A stretch of DNA of 5,925 bases from an uncultured Clostridia bacterium (GTDB taxonomy: Bacteria; Bacillota; Clostridia; Oscillospirales; Acutalibacteraceae): NCBI GenBank assembly GCA_945868935.1, contig CAMBNE010000074.1, positions 1 to 5,925 on the forward strand, read 5' to 3'. Position numbers and translations under genes: made by a program. The first letter of the stretch is position 1, and each line of letters starts with the position of its first letter. The notes under the pieces are model-generated. The model was not told the DNA's origin. It saw nothing but the letters and a program-made list of their open reading frames with translations, and did no database searches. Positions 1 through 5,925 of this stretch are shown piece after piece.

Positions 1-27
1 TAATCGGTAAAGTTTGATTGCCACTGC

Positions 28-52
28 GGACACGGCACGCCGTGTCCCTACG
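28..52 (-). repeat. GC-rich palindromic intergenic element, copy 1
   Basis: GGACACGGC (28-36) and GCCGTGTCC (39-47) form a perfect 9-bp inverted repeat around two bases, flanked by CTACG (48-52). Read on the minus strand it begins CGTAGGGACACGG. It shares the CGTAGGG-GAC-GG head with the element at 80-106, which lies in the opposite orientation. It has no T-tract on either strand, so it is not a classical terminator. Such short GTAGGG-headed hairpins resemble small dispersed repeats in gut Clostridia. That attribution is from memory of genome style and cannot be tested from one window. Confidence 0.6.
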
Positions 53-79
53 ACTAAAAACAAACGTTTCCTCTATATC

Positions 80-106
80 CGTAGGGGACGGGTTCCTACA
101 CGTCCC
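80..106 (+). repeat. GC-rich hairpin element, copy 2 (inverted relative to copy 1)
   Basis: The plus strand starts CGTAGGGGACGGG. GGGACG (85-90) pairs with CGTCCC (101-106) across a 10-base loop, and GTAGG (81-85) could alternatively pair with CCTAC (95-99). The head CGTAGGGGAC matches the minus-strand head of copy 1 apart from one extra G, so the two elements look like diverged copies facing each other across about 27 bases. The arm is less perfect than in copy 1, which suggests an older or decayed copy. Confidence 0.5.
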
Positions 107-178
107 AAAACGTTGCCGATATATCTATTACCCCGAGAAAACCAAACCTCTCCAAACAACACACACTATTACAAATTC

Positions 179-227
179 GGAGCGTAGCGACCCTCAATTG
201 TTAATTTTTAATTGTAAATTAAATTAT
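179..227. repeat. GGAGCGTAGCGACC motif followed by an AT-rich repeated tract
   Basis: Bases 179-192 read GGAGCGTAGCGACC. They are followed at 195-227 by an almost pure A/T tract with repeated words: AATTGTTAATTT at 196-207 and AATTGTAAATTA at 211-222. TTAATTT (201-207) can pair with AAATTAA (216-222). It ends just beside the flippase stop. It looks like a non-coding dispersed-repeat fragment. An AT-only 7-bp stem is too weak to call a terminator, although it is the only structure directly behind the last gene. Confidence 0.4.
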
Positions 228-230
228 CGT

Positions 231-1775
231 TTATCTTTTGATTAATTTGGACTTAAACTTTGAAAGCTCCTTTTTATTAAACAAAAGCGGAATACTGATT
301 ATGTAGCCGAGAATACCGACGGGGATACATACTGCAATAAGAGATAACCACGAGTTAATTGTAACAAAACTGCCGATAGCCATAAACAAAACAAAAACTA
401 CCGCAAAAGTCAGCCAACCTCTTAACATTGTCGGATAGAAAGTGGTTTTCTTCTGCTTGAGCAGATACGCAGAATATATCGGAATAAAGATTATTGCTCT
501 TAAACTCATAAGCAAAGAGCTTACTCCTGCGATTATGTAAACGCCATATGTTCCCAAATCAAAGAAATTGAGAATTACCAGCACACTGCCTGTACTGATA
601 ACTCCGATTGCAAGTGCTACCAGTACGGGAACTTTCATCTTGTTGCATACGGAATTAAGCATTGTAAGGCACTGGGTATGGGCGGTAAATAAATACTGAA
701 TACAGGTAAGTATCGACAATATCTGTATCATCATTATTTCGTCGGGGGTCTTTGTAGGCTGCCACAAGGTGTAAAAATCAAAGCCGAAAACGATAAATCC
801 TGCGATGGGTACGGTCAGGATAAGGCTCAGAATTTTTGAAGTGAAATTGATTTCATTGATTAGCTCTTTGATATTCTTTTTTGCATATAAGATAGTGTAG
901 TGAGGAGCAAAAGTGGTTGCTAACATTGATATGAGCGATGCAAAGCTCATCGGAATTGTTTTTGCTATGGAAAAAATGCCCATAACAGCGGCGCCGATTG
1001 TAAGATTGCATATCAGCAGGTCAAGGCCTGAAAGCAAAACTGTGCTGAGCTGAGCCAAAGACATCCAGATGCCTGCCGCAATCAGCACCTTTACAAGACC
1101 AAATTCAAACTTTCTGACATCGATTTTGACGTCGGGAAGGATTCTTTTTTTGACCGTTATGTTTGTAAGCAAGAGGAATACGCCTCGTGCAAGTGTTGCA
1201 ATAGCCAGGAAGTAGAGCTTTGCAGGCAGAATTACAAATAACCCGACAACCACAGCAACCTTGAGCAGATTTGATATGATATCTCTGATAGAATTAATAT
1301 CAATTCTGTTTTTTACATACGTAGCTGTTGTAAAAATAGCAGTAACTACGCTGATTACGAATGTAAGGAAGGTGATGGCAAACGTAATTTTAACGTCGGT
1401 AATAAGATGCTCGGGAACATTTAAAATGACGTCAATGTACAATGTTATAATTGCCGTAACAATCAGCATAACAAAAGCGATTACAAGGTCGGCAACTAAA
1501 ACCGAGCTGAAAATGCGTGACGCTTTTTCCTTGTCGTTTCGGTGGTAGGCAATAGAAATAAACCGTCCCGACATAGAGTTAAGTGCCGAGGTGACAATTG
1601 TAGCATATTGAACGAAGTTGTTTGCCAGTCCGATAAAACCGTATGACTCTGTTCCAAGTGAGGAAACAAGGTAGGGCGTAAGGAAAAAGTTGATGCCCAT
1701 AGTCACGAAAAATGAAACCAGCGACGCAATTACGTTGATTGACATCTGCTTTCCCGAAGAATTTGTTTTACTCAT
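231..1775 (-). CDS. Wzx-like polysaccharide repeat-unit flippase (MOP superfamily)
   Basis: This 514-residue integral membrane protein most likely moves undecaprenyl-linked repeat units from the inner to the outer face of the cytoplasmic membrane. The sequence is almost entirely hydrophobic, with about 14 predicted spans (for example residues 13-37, 89-117, 127-153, 231-255, 321-345, 391-412, 455-473 and 476-499). Short basic loops separate them, and the lysine-rich tail is KKELSKFKSK. The N-terminal stretch FLTPYLVSSLGTESYGFIGL (residues 31-50) is the characteristic opening of polysaccharide-biosynthesis flippases, and the length fits the family. The ATG at 1775 has AGGAAA seven bases upstream, overlapping the stop of the preceding pyruvyl transferase gene 11 nt away, so translation is probably coupled. 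It is the last gene of the run. Substrate cannot be read from sequence. A teichoic-acid or lipid transporter of the same superfamily is the main alternative, but the polymerase and transferase neighbours favour Wzx. Confidence 0.9.
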   Translation of the reverse strand: MSKTNSSGKQMSINVIASLVSFFVTMGINFFLTPYLVSSLGTESYGFIGLANNFVQYATIVTSALNSMSGRFISIAYHRNDKEKASRIFSSVLVADLVIAFVMLIVTAIITLYIDVILNVPEHLITDVKITFAITFLTFVISVVTAIFTTATYVKNRIDINSIRDIISNLLKVAVVVGLFVILPAKLYFLAIATLARGVFLLLTNITVKKRILPDVKIDVRKFEFGLVKVLIAAGIWMSLAQLSTVLLSGLDLLICNLTIGAAVMGIFSIAKTIPMSFASLISMLATTFAPHYTILYAKKNIKELINEINFTSKILSLILTVPIAGFIVFGFDFYTLWQPTKTPDEIMMIQILSILTCIQYLFTAHTQCLTMLNSVCNKMKVPVLVALAIGVISTGSVLVILNFFDLGTYGVYIIAGVSSLLMSLRAIIFIPIYSAYLLKQKKTTFYPTMLRGWLTFAVVFVLFMAIGSFVTINSWLSLIAVCIPVGILGYIISIPLLFNKKELSKFKSKLIKR

Positions 1776-1782
1776 AAAATCA

Positions 1783-1788
1783 TTTCCT
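1783..1788 (-). promoter_or_regulatory. Ribosome binding site of the flippase gene, overlapping the upstream stop
   Basis: On the minus strand this reads AGGAAA, seven bases before the flippase ATG at 1775. Its first two bases are shared with the TAG stop (1789-1787) of the pyruvyl transferase gene. A terminating ribosome would therefore sit on the next start region. The other ATG in this site reaches a TGA after three codons and is not a usable start. Confidence 0.6.
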
Positions 1789-2872
1789 AAATTTCAATAA
1801 GGTATTTTTTTGACTCTTCACGGAAACTGTCAAGCTTTCTGTCAACATAATCCCAGTCTGTGTCGTCGTTAATATCGGGGGCGTTATCCGTAGATAAAAT
1901 CCGGGCTTTAAGGTTGAGCTTGAGCATTAAATCTTCCGAGCGAACATTCTTTTTTGCAGCTGTATCGGTTTCAACAACAAAATTCTTGTGGTAAAGAAGC
2001 GAAAAAGCATTGCCGTGAAACGAGTTAGTGCATACATATTCGGCGTTTTTAATAAGTCCGATAAATTCGGTAATATCAACAGGAGAAAGATATTCTATTC
2101 TGTCGGAATTATATTTTTTTCCAAAGCTGTTGAGCCATAAAATTCTGCAATTTTTCTCCTGTGCAAGCTTCAACGCATAGTTGACAAGATTTTTTGGCTT
2201 CGGAACGGTAAACAGCAGAATGTAGGGTTCTTTATACGGAGCGTCCGAACAGATTTTGTCCCAGTCACTTACGGTAAGGAGCATTGACGGGTCGATGTTT
2301 ACTTGTGTTTTTTTGCCCGTCAATTCACTTACAAGGTCAGCTCCCGTTTGTTCACGCAGAGAAATGCCCGAAAAATCACAAAGTCTGTTTTTGTACTCTG
2401 ACTTGAATTTATCGGGAATGGAATTAACGGCTATGCTTGCCGCATATGAAAACTTCTTTTCGGAATCGGCAAAGGTGAGAAAATACACAGGGTCAAAGCC
2501 GACGCAGGTCGGACTCCACACCTGATCGCTTCCTGTGATGAACGCTCTGTAAAGCTCGTTGACGCTGTTTATATTCTCGCTGTCATAGGGCTTGCTCAGC
2601 TTAAGGTACTTGTCAACAAAATTCGTTGTATGTATTTTCTTTTGCTTAACTGACTTTGCTGTTCTTATATTCCAGACAAAGCGTTTAACAGCATTGCTGT
2701 TCGATTTGCGAAATGTTTTTTGATAGTGGTCTATCATATATTGACATCTGTAGTCAATGATTTCATTGTCAATACCGAGCTTGAACAAGAAGTTCTGAAG
2801 TGCGTAAGCCTGTAGGTTAGCGCCGTAGCTTAATGCACGGTGAAAAGTTACTATTCCGACTTTTTTATCCAT
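1787..2872 (-). CDS. Polysaccharide pyruvyl transferase family protein (PF04230-type)
   Basis: This 361-residue cytosolic protein belongs to the family that includes CsaB and WcaK-like enzymes, which transfer pyruvate from phosphoenolpyruvate to sugars of surface polysaccharides as ketals. Visible family marks are the N-terminal GIVTFHRALSYGANLQAYAL (residues 6-25), the central ITGSDQVW (112-119) and SYAAS (142-146). Further marks are SLREQTGADL (171-180), NIDPSMLL (192-199) and the nucleotide-sugar-fold motif TNSFHGNAFSLLY (282-294). It has no signal peptide or membrane span, and the length matches the family. The ATG at 2872 lies inside the end of the upstream polymerase gene (8-nt overlap) and is supported by AGGGAG ten bases before it. 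Fold and family are clear. Pyruvyl transfer itself is inferred, because many members in Clostridia and Bacteroidetes clusters are uncharacterised and some may act on other groups. The iron-sulfur oxidoreductase at the right end of the window is a frequent genomic companion of this family. Confidence 0.92.
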   Translation of the reverse strand: MDKKVGIVTFHRALSYGANLQAYALQNFLFKLGIDNEIIDYRCQYMIDHYQKTFRKSNSNAVKRFVWNIRTAKSVKQKKIHTTNFVDKYLKLSKPYDSENINSVNELYRAFITGSDQVWSPTCVGFDPVYFLTFADSEKKFSYAASIAVNSIPDKFKSEYKNRLCDFSGISLREQTGADLVSELTGKKTQVNIDPSMLLTVSDWDKICSDAPYKEPYILLFTVPKPKNLVNYALKLAQEKNCRILWLNSFGKKYNSDRIEYLSPVDITEFIGLIKNAEYVCTNSFHGNAFSLLYHKNFVVETDTAAKKNVRSEDLMLKLNLKARILSTDNAPDINDDTDWDYVDRKLDSFREESKKYLIEI

Positions 2873-4178
2873 AATTATAAGACTCCCTGACAGATAATTT
2901 TTTTACGTTAACAGTAGAGCGGTTTCTTACAGTCAGCACTAATCCTATAGAAAACAGCCATATAAACAGAATCTGCTTTGTGTAAAGCGGATTGCCCGTT
3001 ACAGAATATACTGCAACCATAATCTGAATATACAGAGAAAAATAGAGCAATTCAAGTCGGCTGCTTCGTTCCTCTTTTCTGATAAGCATAATTGTAATGT
3101 ATAATGCTGAGATGATGAACAGTCCTAAAAGAATTGTACCGACAATACCCAGCTCACCGAGGAACTGAATGTAAGAATTGTGGGCGTTGTATTCCCATTT
3201 TCCGTTATATACACGCAAGCCGTTCTTATAGGCAAATTCGTTGAAGGAGCCAAAGCCTGCACCGAACGCCCAGTATTTTGAAATCATCAGGAACATATAT
3301 TTCCATATTACGTTTCGGTTACCCATTGTTTCCATACTTTCAGAATCCATAAATCGGTTGAATATGTTTGCCATATTAGGGAAAAACATCATAATTATGA
3401 AAACGCAAAATACGAAAATAAGCGCAATGCAGATAAATTTTATAGCTTTGCTTTTCACCTTGGAAATTAAAATCAATACAAGAAAACAGATAATAGGAAT
3501 AGTAAAAAACGTACGTTTTCCTGTAAGAATGAGTGCAGCGAAAAGGACTAAAGTGAAAAATAACTGATATTTTTCAAATTTTGATTTTGAGAAGTATTTT
3601 GCAAAAGAAATCGCTATTCCAACATTCATAATGTACGCCGCCTCAGCTTTTTCACGTGCAAATCCCGAATAAGAGCCTATAGCAAGCTCTTTGTTGATTG
3701 CGGAAGTAACCGCAGCAGACCTGCTCGGATTTACAATGAACCAGAAGTAGGTGTTCATACAATTTTTTATAAAAACGCTTATTACTATTGAAAAAGCAAT
3801 TACTATACAGATTACATAAATTACAGATATAATTTTGTGTGTTATGTTTTCAGGTAAATCAAGAAACAACAGCGTTGCACAGGATAAATAAATAAGCAAC
3901 AGGCTAATCGTTGTTTTTGAGTCGATAGAGAAAAAAACAGATATTCCTATGTATGATACCAATAGCAGAAAGCATATTGAAGGAAAGTTGAGCTTGATTT
4001 TCAAATCAGAAAAAACAAACGAAGCTAAAAAGAGGATTGCAGTAGCATAAATAAGCGGCAGACGGAGAATATACGGAAAAAATGACGCACCGCCGACGCA
4101 TATTATCGGTATCATTACAATAAGTAAGGAATAAAGTATTTTCTTAATCGTAATTTTTGAAGTATCAATATATCTCAT
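2865..4178 (-). CDS. O-antigen ligase/polymerase-family (Wzy-like) membrane protein
   Basis: This 437-residue polytopic membrane protein has roughly 10-12 hydrophobic spans (for example 14-31, 37-56, 66-83, 114-140, 207-219, 224-239, 247-266 and 346-363). It is read as the polymerase joining flipped repeat units at the outer membrane face. The supporting signature is a large loop typical of the Wzy_C/WaaL fold. GNRNVIW (286-292, with Arg288) and FGAGFGSFNEF (305-315) lead to NAHNSYIQFLGELGIVG, where His333 sits in the conserved H-N-x-Y/L-x-Q-x-L-x-E-x-G pattern. GKRTFF (220-225) supplies another basic cluster. The ATG at 4178 has an in-frame TGA two codons upstream, so the protein cannot start earlier. 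Only GGTGA about 13 bases upstream or GAG 3 bases upstream resembles a ribosome site. Residues 1-13 with IKK before the first span fit a cytoplasmic N-terminus. A ligase role cannot be excluded, but the adjacent flippase makes polymerase more likely. Confidence 0.87.
   Translation of the reverse strand: MRYIDTSKITIKKILYSLLIVMIPIICVGGASFFPYILRLPLIYATAILFLASFVFSDLKIKLNFPSICFLLLVSYIGISVFFSIDSKTTISLLLIYLSCATLLFLDLPENITHKIISVIYVICIVIAFSIVISVFIKNCMNTYFWFIVNPSRSAAVTSAINKELAIGSYSGFAREKAEAAYIMNVGIAISFAKYFSKSKFEKYQLFFTLVLFAALILTGKRTFFTIPIICFLVLILISKVKSKAIKFICIALIFVFCVFIIMMFFPNMANIFNRFMDSESMETMGNRNVIWKYMFLMISKYWAFGAGFGSFNEFAYKNGLRVYNGKWEYNAHNSYIQFLGELGIVGTILLGLFIISALYITIMLIRKEERSSRLELLYFSLYIQIMVAVYSVTGNPLYTKQILFIWLFSIGLVLTVRNRSTVNVKKLSVRESYNYG
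2883..2888 (-). promoter_or_regulatory. Ribosome binding site of the pyruvyl transferase gene
   Basis: On the minus strand this reads AGGGAG, ten bases before the ATG at 2872, and lies inside the last codons of the polymerase gene. It fixes the start of the pyruvyl transferase within the 8-nt overlap (ATGGATAA holds both the start and the upstream TAA stop). This arrangement suggests translational coupling of the two genes. Confidence 0.7.
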
Positions 4179-4201
4179 ATCTCAGATTTTTCACCATTCC
4201 A

Positions 4202-4225
4202 ATTAGTGTATTACGGTATTAGTGT
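4202..4225. repeat. Short direct repeat ATTAGTGT in the glycosyltransferase-polymerase gap
   Basis: ATTAGTGT occurs at 4202-4209 and again at 4218-4225, separated by eight bases, at the 3' end of the glycosyltransferase gene and in the 46-nt gap before the polymerase. GTATTA (4208-4213) can also pair with TAATAC (4226-4231). Both are short and AT-rich. Function is unknown and chance is plausible. Confidence 0.3.
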
Positions 4226-5196
4226 TAATACTTATCGAAAAATTTAGTCATAAACAGAAACAACCTCTTACTTGTGCAAAGAGCTTTGTATCTGATGTAG
4301 TTTTTCTTTGAAAGAAGCTTTTTTGCTGTTTTTTTGTCGAAGGACTTTGTATAGTCAATCATTGCCTTTTCTTCTTTTTTGAATTTTCCAAGCCCTCCCC
4401 GAGTGTACATAAGCTTGTAAATTCTCAGAACCGTAGCCAGCTTGTTACATTCAGCGTGGTCCTTAAGCTCGGGATAAAGTCTGTTTACGGTTTCAATCAT
4501 TTTATCGGCAAGATAAATGCAGTCAAAGTACTTTTCTGAAAACTCTGTTATTGACGAAGAGCCCTGCCTGCGGTAATAGGAATACTTAGCGTCGTCCTTG
4601 CTTGATATTCTGTCGGCGTTAAGTGCGGCAAGAAAGCAAAAATACTTGTCCTCGTTAGTTTTGTAATTTACGGGAAATTCAATGTTTTCGCATATTTTTC
4701 GCTTGAAAAGCTTTGTATCAACGCTCATTTTGACTTCACCCGAAAAGAAGTCAATCAGAAATTCAGGCGGACTGTTCCATACCTTGTGTTCTCCCGTAGC
4801 AATATTTCTGATATTGCCGTCCGGCATAACAAGCCTTACCTCGCAAAGAGAAATGTCGGAATTATTCTCGACAATTTGATTATACAAAAACTCGTACATA
4901 TCCTTGTCAATGATGTCGTCACCGTCGCAAAAGCCGATGAATTCTCCACTTGCGGCTTTCATTCCCGTATTTCTTGCGGCAGACACACCCAGATTTTCCT
5001 GATGAATTGTTCTTACAGAGGGATAAAGCTTCTCAAGCCTGTCGCAAATCTGAGGACTGCTGTCGGTTGAGCCGTCATCAACAAGAATAATCTCAATATT
5101 ATTATAAGTTTGGTTTATGATGCTGTCAACGGTAGCTTCTATGTATTTTTCCAGATTATATACGGGTACAATAACCGAAATCTTAGGATAAGTCAT
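4225..5196 (-). CDS. Family 2 glycosyltransferase (GT-A fold)
   Basis: This 323-residue inverting glycosyltransferase is predicted to add one sugar to the lipid-linked repeat unit at the cytoplasmic face of the membrane. The GT2 landmarks appear in order. PKISVIVPVYN (residues 4-14) starts the Rossmann-like sheet. VDDGSTDSS (39-47) is the nucleotide-binding site with Asp40 and Asp41. GVSAARNTGMKAASGEFIGF (70-89) leads to DGDD (91-94), the metal-binding DxD-type motif, with Gly where Ser is common. NEDKYF (181-186) holds the likely catalytic acidic pair, and YYRRQGSSS (207-215) matches the acceptor-side motif of EpsH/EpsJ-like enzymes. The C-terminal 110 residues are basic and helical with no clear transmembrane span. 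The ATG at 5196 has a near-ideal AGGAG seven bases upstream. The gene stands 84 nt after the iron-sulfur gene and 46 nt before the polymerase. Donor and acceptor sugars cannot be deduced. Confidence 0.93.
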   Translation of the reverse strand: MTYPKISVIVPVYNLEKYIEATVDSIINQTYNNIEIILVDDGSTDSSPQICDRLEKLYPSVRTIHQENLGVSAARNTGMKAASGEFIGFCDGDDIIDKDMYEFLYNQIVENNSDISLCEVRLVMPDGNIRNIATGEHKVWNSPPEFLIDFFSGEVKMSVDTKLFKRKICENIEFPVNYKTNEDKYFCFLAALNADRISSKDDAKYSYYRRQGSSSITEFSEKYFDCIYLADKMIETVNRLYPELKDHAECNKLATVLRIYKLMYTRGGLGKFKKEEKAMIDYTKSFDKKTAKKLLSKKNYIRYKALCTSKRLFLFMTKFFDKY

Positions 5197-5280
5197 TTAT
5201 CTTCTCCTCAGGTTTATTTAAATTATTTTATAGGAAACCGCTCCGAAACGGTCGGGCAAAAAAGGCTTGATAATATCAAC

Positions 5281-5925
5281 TTATCTGCCCGAATTGCGTG
5301 TCGAGGCACTCGACTTTTTCAGCCGATTGAGCAGTCCCAGCCTGTAAAGAATCCCTCTTGTTTTGCCAAGAAGCTGACGGCTCAGCTTTATGGGTACAAA
5401 GGTCTGAACCACCTTGTCAAGCTCTGCTCCGTTTGAAAGCATTTTAAAATACTCGTCTTTTTTTGGGTGCTTATATGGATTATTAACAGCCATAAAGCCG
5501 TCATTTTTTATCAGCGTATCAACGTCGGCTTTGTGCATAATCAGTTTTTCGCTGACATTTTTAAGCATCTGCCTGCCCTTTTCACTCTGAACAATTACAG
5601 CCGTATAGCCCTTGTCGTCGTCGGCAAGCGTCGGAACATACCTTGTGATGTTCCAGCAGTCAAAAACCGTCAGATCCGAAACCCTGTCAACTTTTCTGAA
5701 AGAGCACTCGTAGCAGGACGGACGTGAGCATATGCCGTCAAAAAAGCTCTTGAGCATATAATCGGTTTTTGTGTTTTCAATGCTTTTTTTGCCGTTTGCA
5801 AATCTCAGCGTAAGATTTGCGCTGTGGTATCCGTAGGTTTTTTCCCTGAAATTCGCATAGGTGATTTCAGATTTATATTTTTTCGTTTTCAGCTCCTTGT
5901 ATTTTCTCCATACAAGCGGTGACGG
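5281..5925 (-). CDS. Coenzyme F420 hydrogenase/dehydrogenase beta-subunit-type protein, C-terminal part (5' end beyond window)
   Basis: Only the last 214 residues are in the window. The frame stays open through 5925, so the ATG at 5757 is internal rather than the start. Translating upstream of it gives recognisable family sequence: PSPLVWRKYKELKTKKYKSE at the edge, then ITYANFREKTYGYHSANLTL. The diagnostic C-terminal-domain block follows: CSRPSCYECSFR, with Cys66, Cys71 and Cys74 of the visible fragment, then VSDLTVFDCW, equivalent to the family's sDxxxgDxW signature. The usual aromatic before Trp is Cys90 here. Family members normally carry ferredoxin-type 4Fe-4S clusters at the N-terminus, which would lie off the right edge, and act as flavin/iron-sulfur electron carriers. 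In polysaccharide clusters they commonly accompany pyruvyl transferase family proteins, with unknown reaction. Bacteria of this type are not expected to use F420 itself, so the family name should not be read as substrate. The tail ends LKKSSASTRNSGR. Confidence 0.88.
   Translation of the reverse strand, partial: PSPLVWRKYKELKTKKYKSEITYANFREKTYGYHSANLTLRFANGKKSIENTKTDYMLKSFFDGICSRPSCYECSFRKVDRVSDLTVFDCWNITRYVPTLADDDKGYTAVIVQSEKGRQMLKNVSEKLIMHKADVDTLIKNDGFMAVNNPYKHPKKDEYFKMLSNGAELDKVVQTFVPIKLSRQLLGKTRGILYRLGLLNRLKKSSASTRNSGR

Noticed and set aside
28..47. Rho-independent terminator of the operon
   Set aside because: The stem is strong and GC-rich, but no T-tract follows it on either strand, so it is listed as a repeat instead.
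18..245. A 75-codon plus-strand reading frame at the left edge
   Set aside because: It runs through the two palindromic elements and the AT-rich repeat tract, resembles no protein family I recognise, and has no ribosome site. It is most likely chance.
1261..1548. Plus-strand reading frames inside the minus-strand genes (also 2256-2525, 3241-3567, 4682-4879, 4786-5070, 5110-5436 and 5467-5727)
   Set aside because: Each lies largely antisense to a well-supported family member and shows no recognisable domain. They are shadows of the real coding frames.
5197..5280. Possible terminator or promoter in the 84-nt gap between the iron-sulfur gene and the glycosyltransferase
   Set aside because: ACCG/CGGT (5237-5252) gives only a 4-5-bp stem without a clean T-run. 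A TATAAA on the minus strand has no -35-like hexamer at 17-bp spacing. Neither is convincing.
5281..5757. A short complete 158-residue gene starting at the ATG at 5757
   Set aside because: The same frame continues open to the window edge with residues typical of the F420 hydrogenase/dehydrogenase beta C-terminal domain (for example the PSPLVWRKY and FREKTYGYH stretches). The ATG is internal and the gene is partial.
1..5925. CRISPR array, tRNA, rRNA, insertion sequence or phage genes
   Set aside because: I found no regularly spaced repeats, cloverleaf-like sequence, transposase or integrase motifs on either strand by eye.

Overview
The window is the distal part of a polysaccharide (capsule, exopolysaccharide or wall glycan) biosynthesis gene cluster. 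It probably comes from a low-to-moderate GC Gram-positive gut-type bacterium of class Clostridia, perhaps an Oscillospiraceae/Ruminococcus-like organism. That guess rests on the AT-rich coding sequence, the strong AGGAG-type ribosome sites, the protein families present, and the style of the small intergenic repeats at the left edge. No 16S or other marker is present, so the taxonomy is an inference.

All five genes lie on the minus strand and are read from right to left. In transcription order they are: (1) the C-terminal 214 residues of a coenzyme F420 hydrogenase/dehydrogenase beta-subunit-type iron-sulfur protein, cut by the window edge (5925-5281); (2) a family 2 glycosyltransferase (5196-4225); (3) a multi-spanning O-antigen ligase/polymerase-type (Wzy-like) protein (4178-2865); (4) a polysaccharide pyruvyl transferase family protein (2872-1787); (5) a Wzx-like repeat-unit flippase (1775-231). 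The gaps are 84, 46, -8 and 11 nt. No convincing promoter or terminator lies between the genes, so a single transcript entering from the right is the simplest reading.

Together the genes describe a Wzx/Wzy-type pathway. Glycosyltransferases, of which only one is in view, build a lipid-linked repeat unit at the inner face of the membrane. The pyruvyl transferase family protein, perhaps with the iron-sulfur protein, would modify a sugar. The flippase moves the unit outward and the Wzy-like enzyme polymerises it. The initiating phosphoglycosyltransferase, chain-length regulators and the remaining glycosyltransferases are not visible and would be expected further right.

The left 230 bases, downstream of the last gene, hold no credible gene. 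They carry two related GC-rich hairpin elements in opposite orientation, then a GGAGCGTAGCGACC motif followed by an AT-rich tract with repeated AATTG/TTAATTT words. These look like small dispersed intergenic repeats marking the end of the cluster. I saw no CRISPR array, tRNA, rRNA, transposase or clearly new system. The most interesting points are the pairing of an F420-dehydrogenase-like protein with a pyruvyl transferase and the repeat pair at the cluster end.
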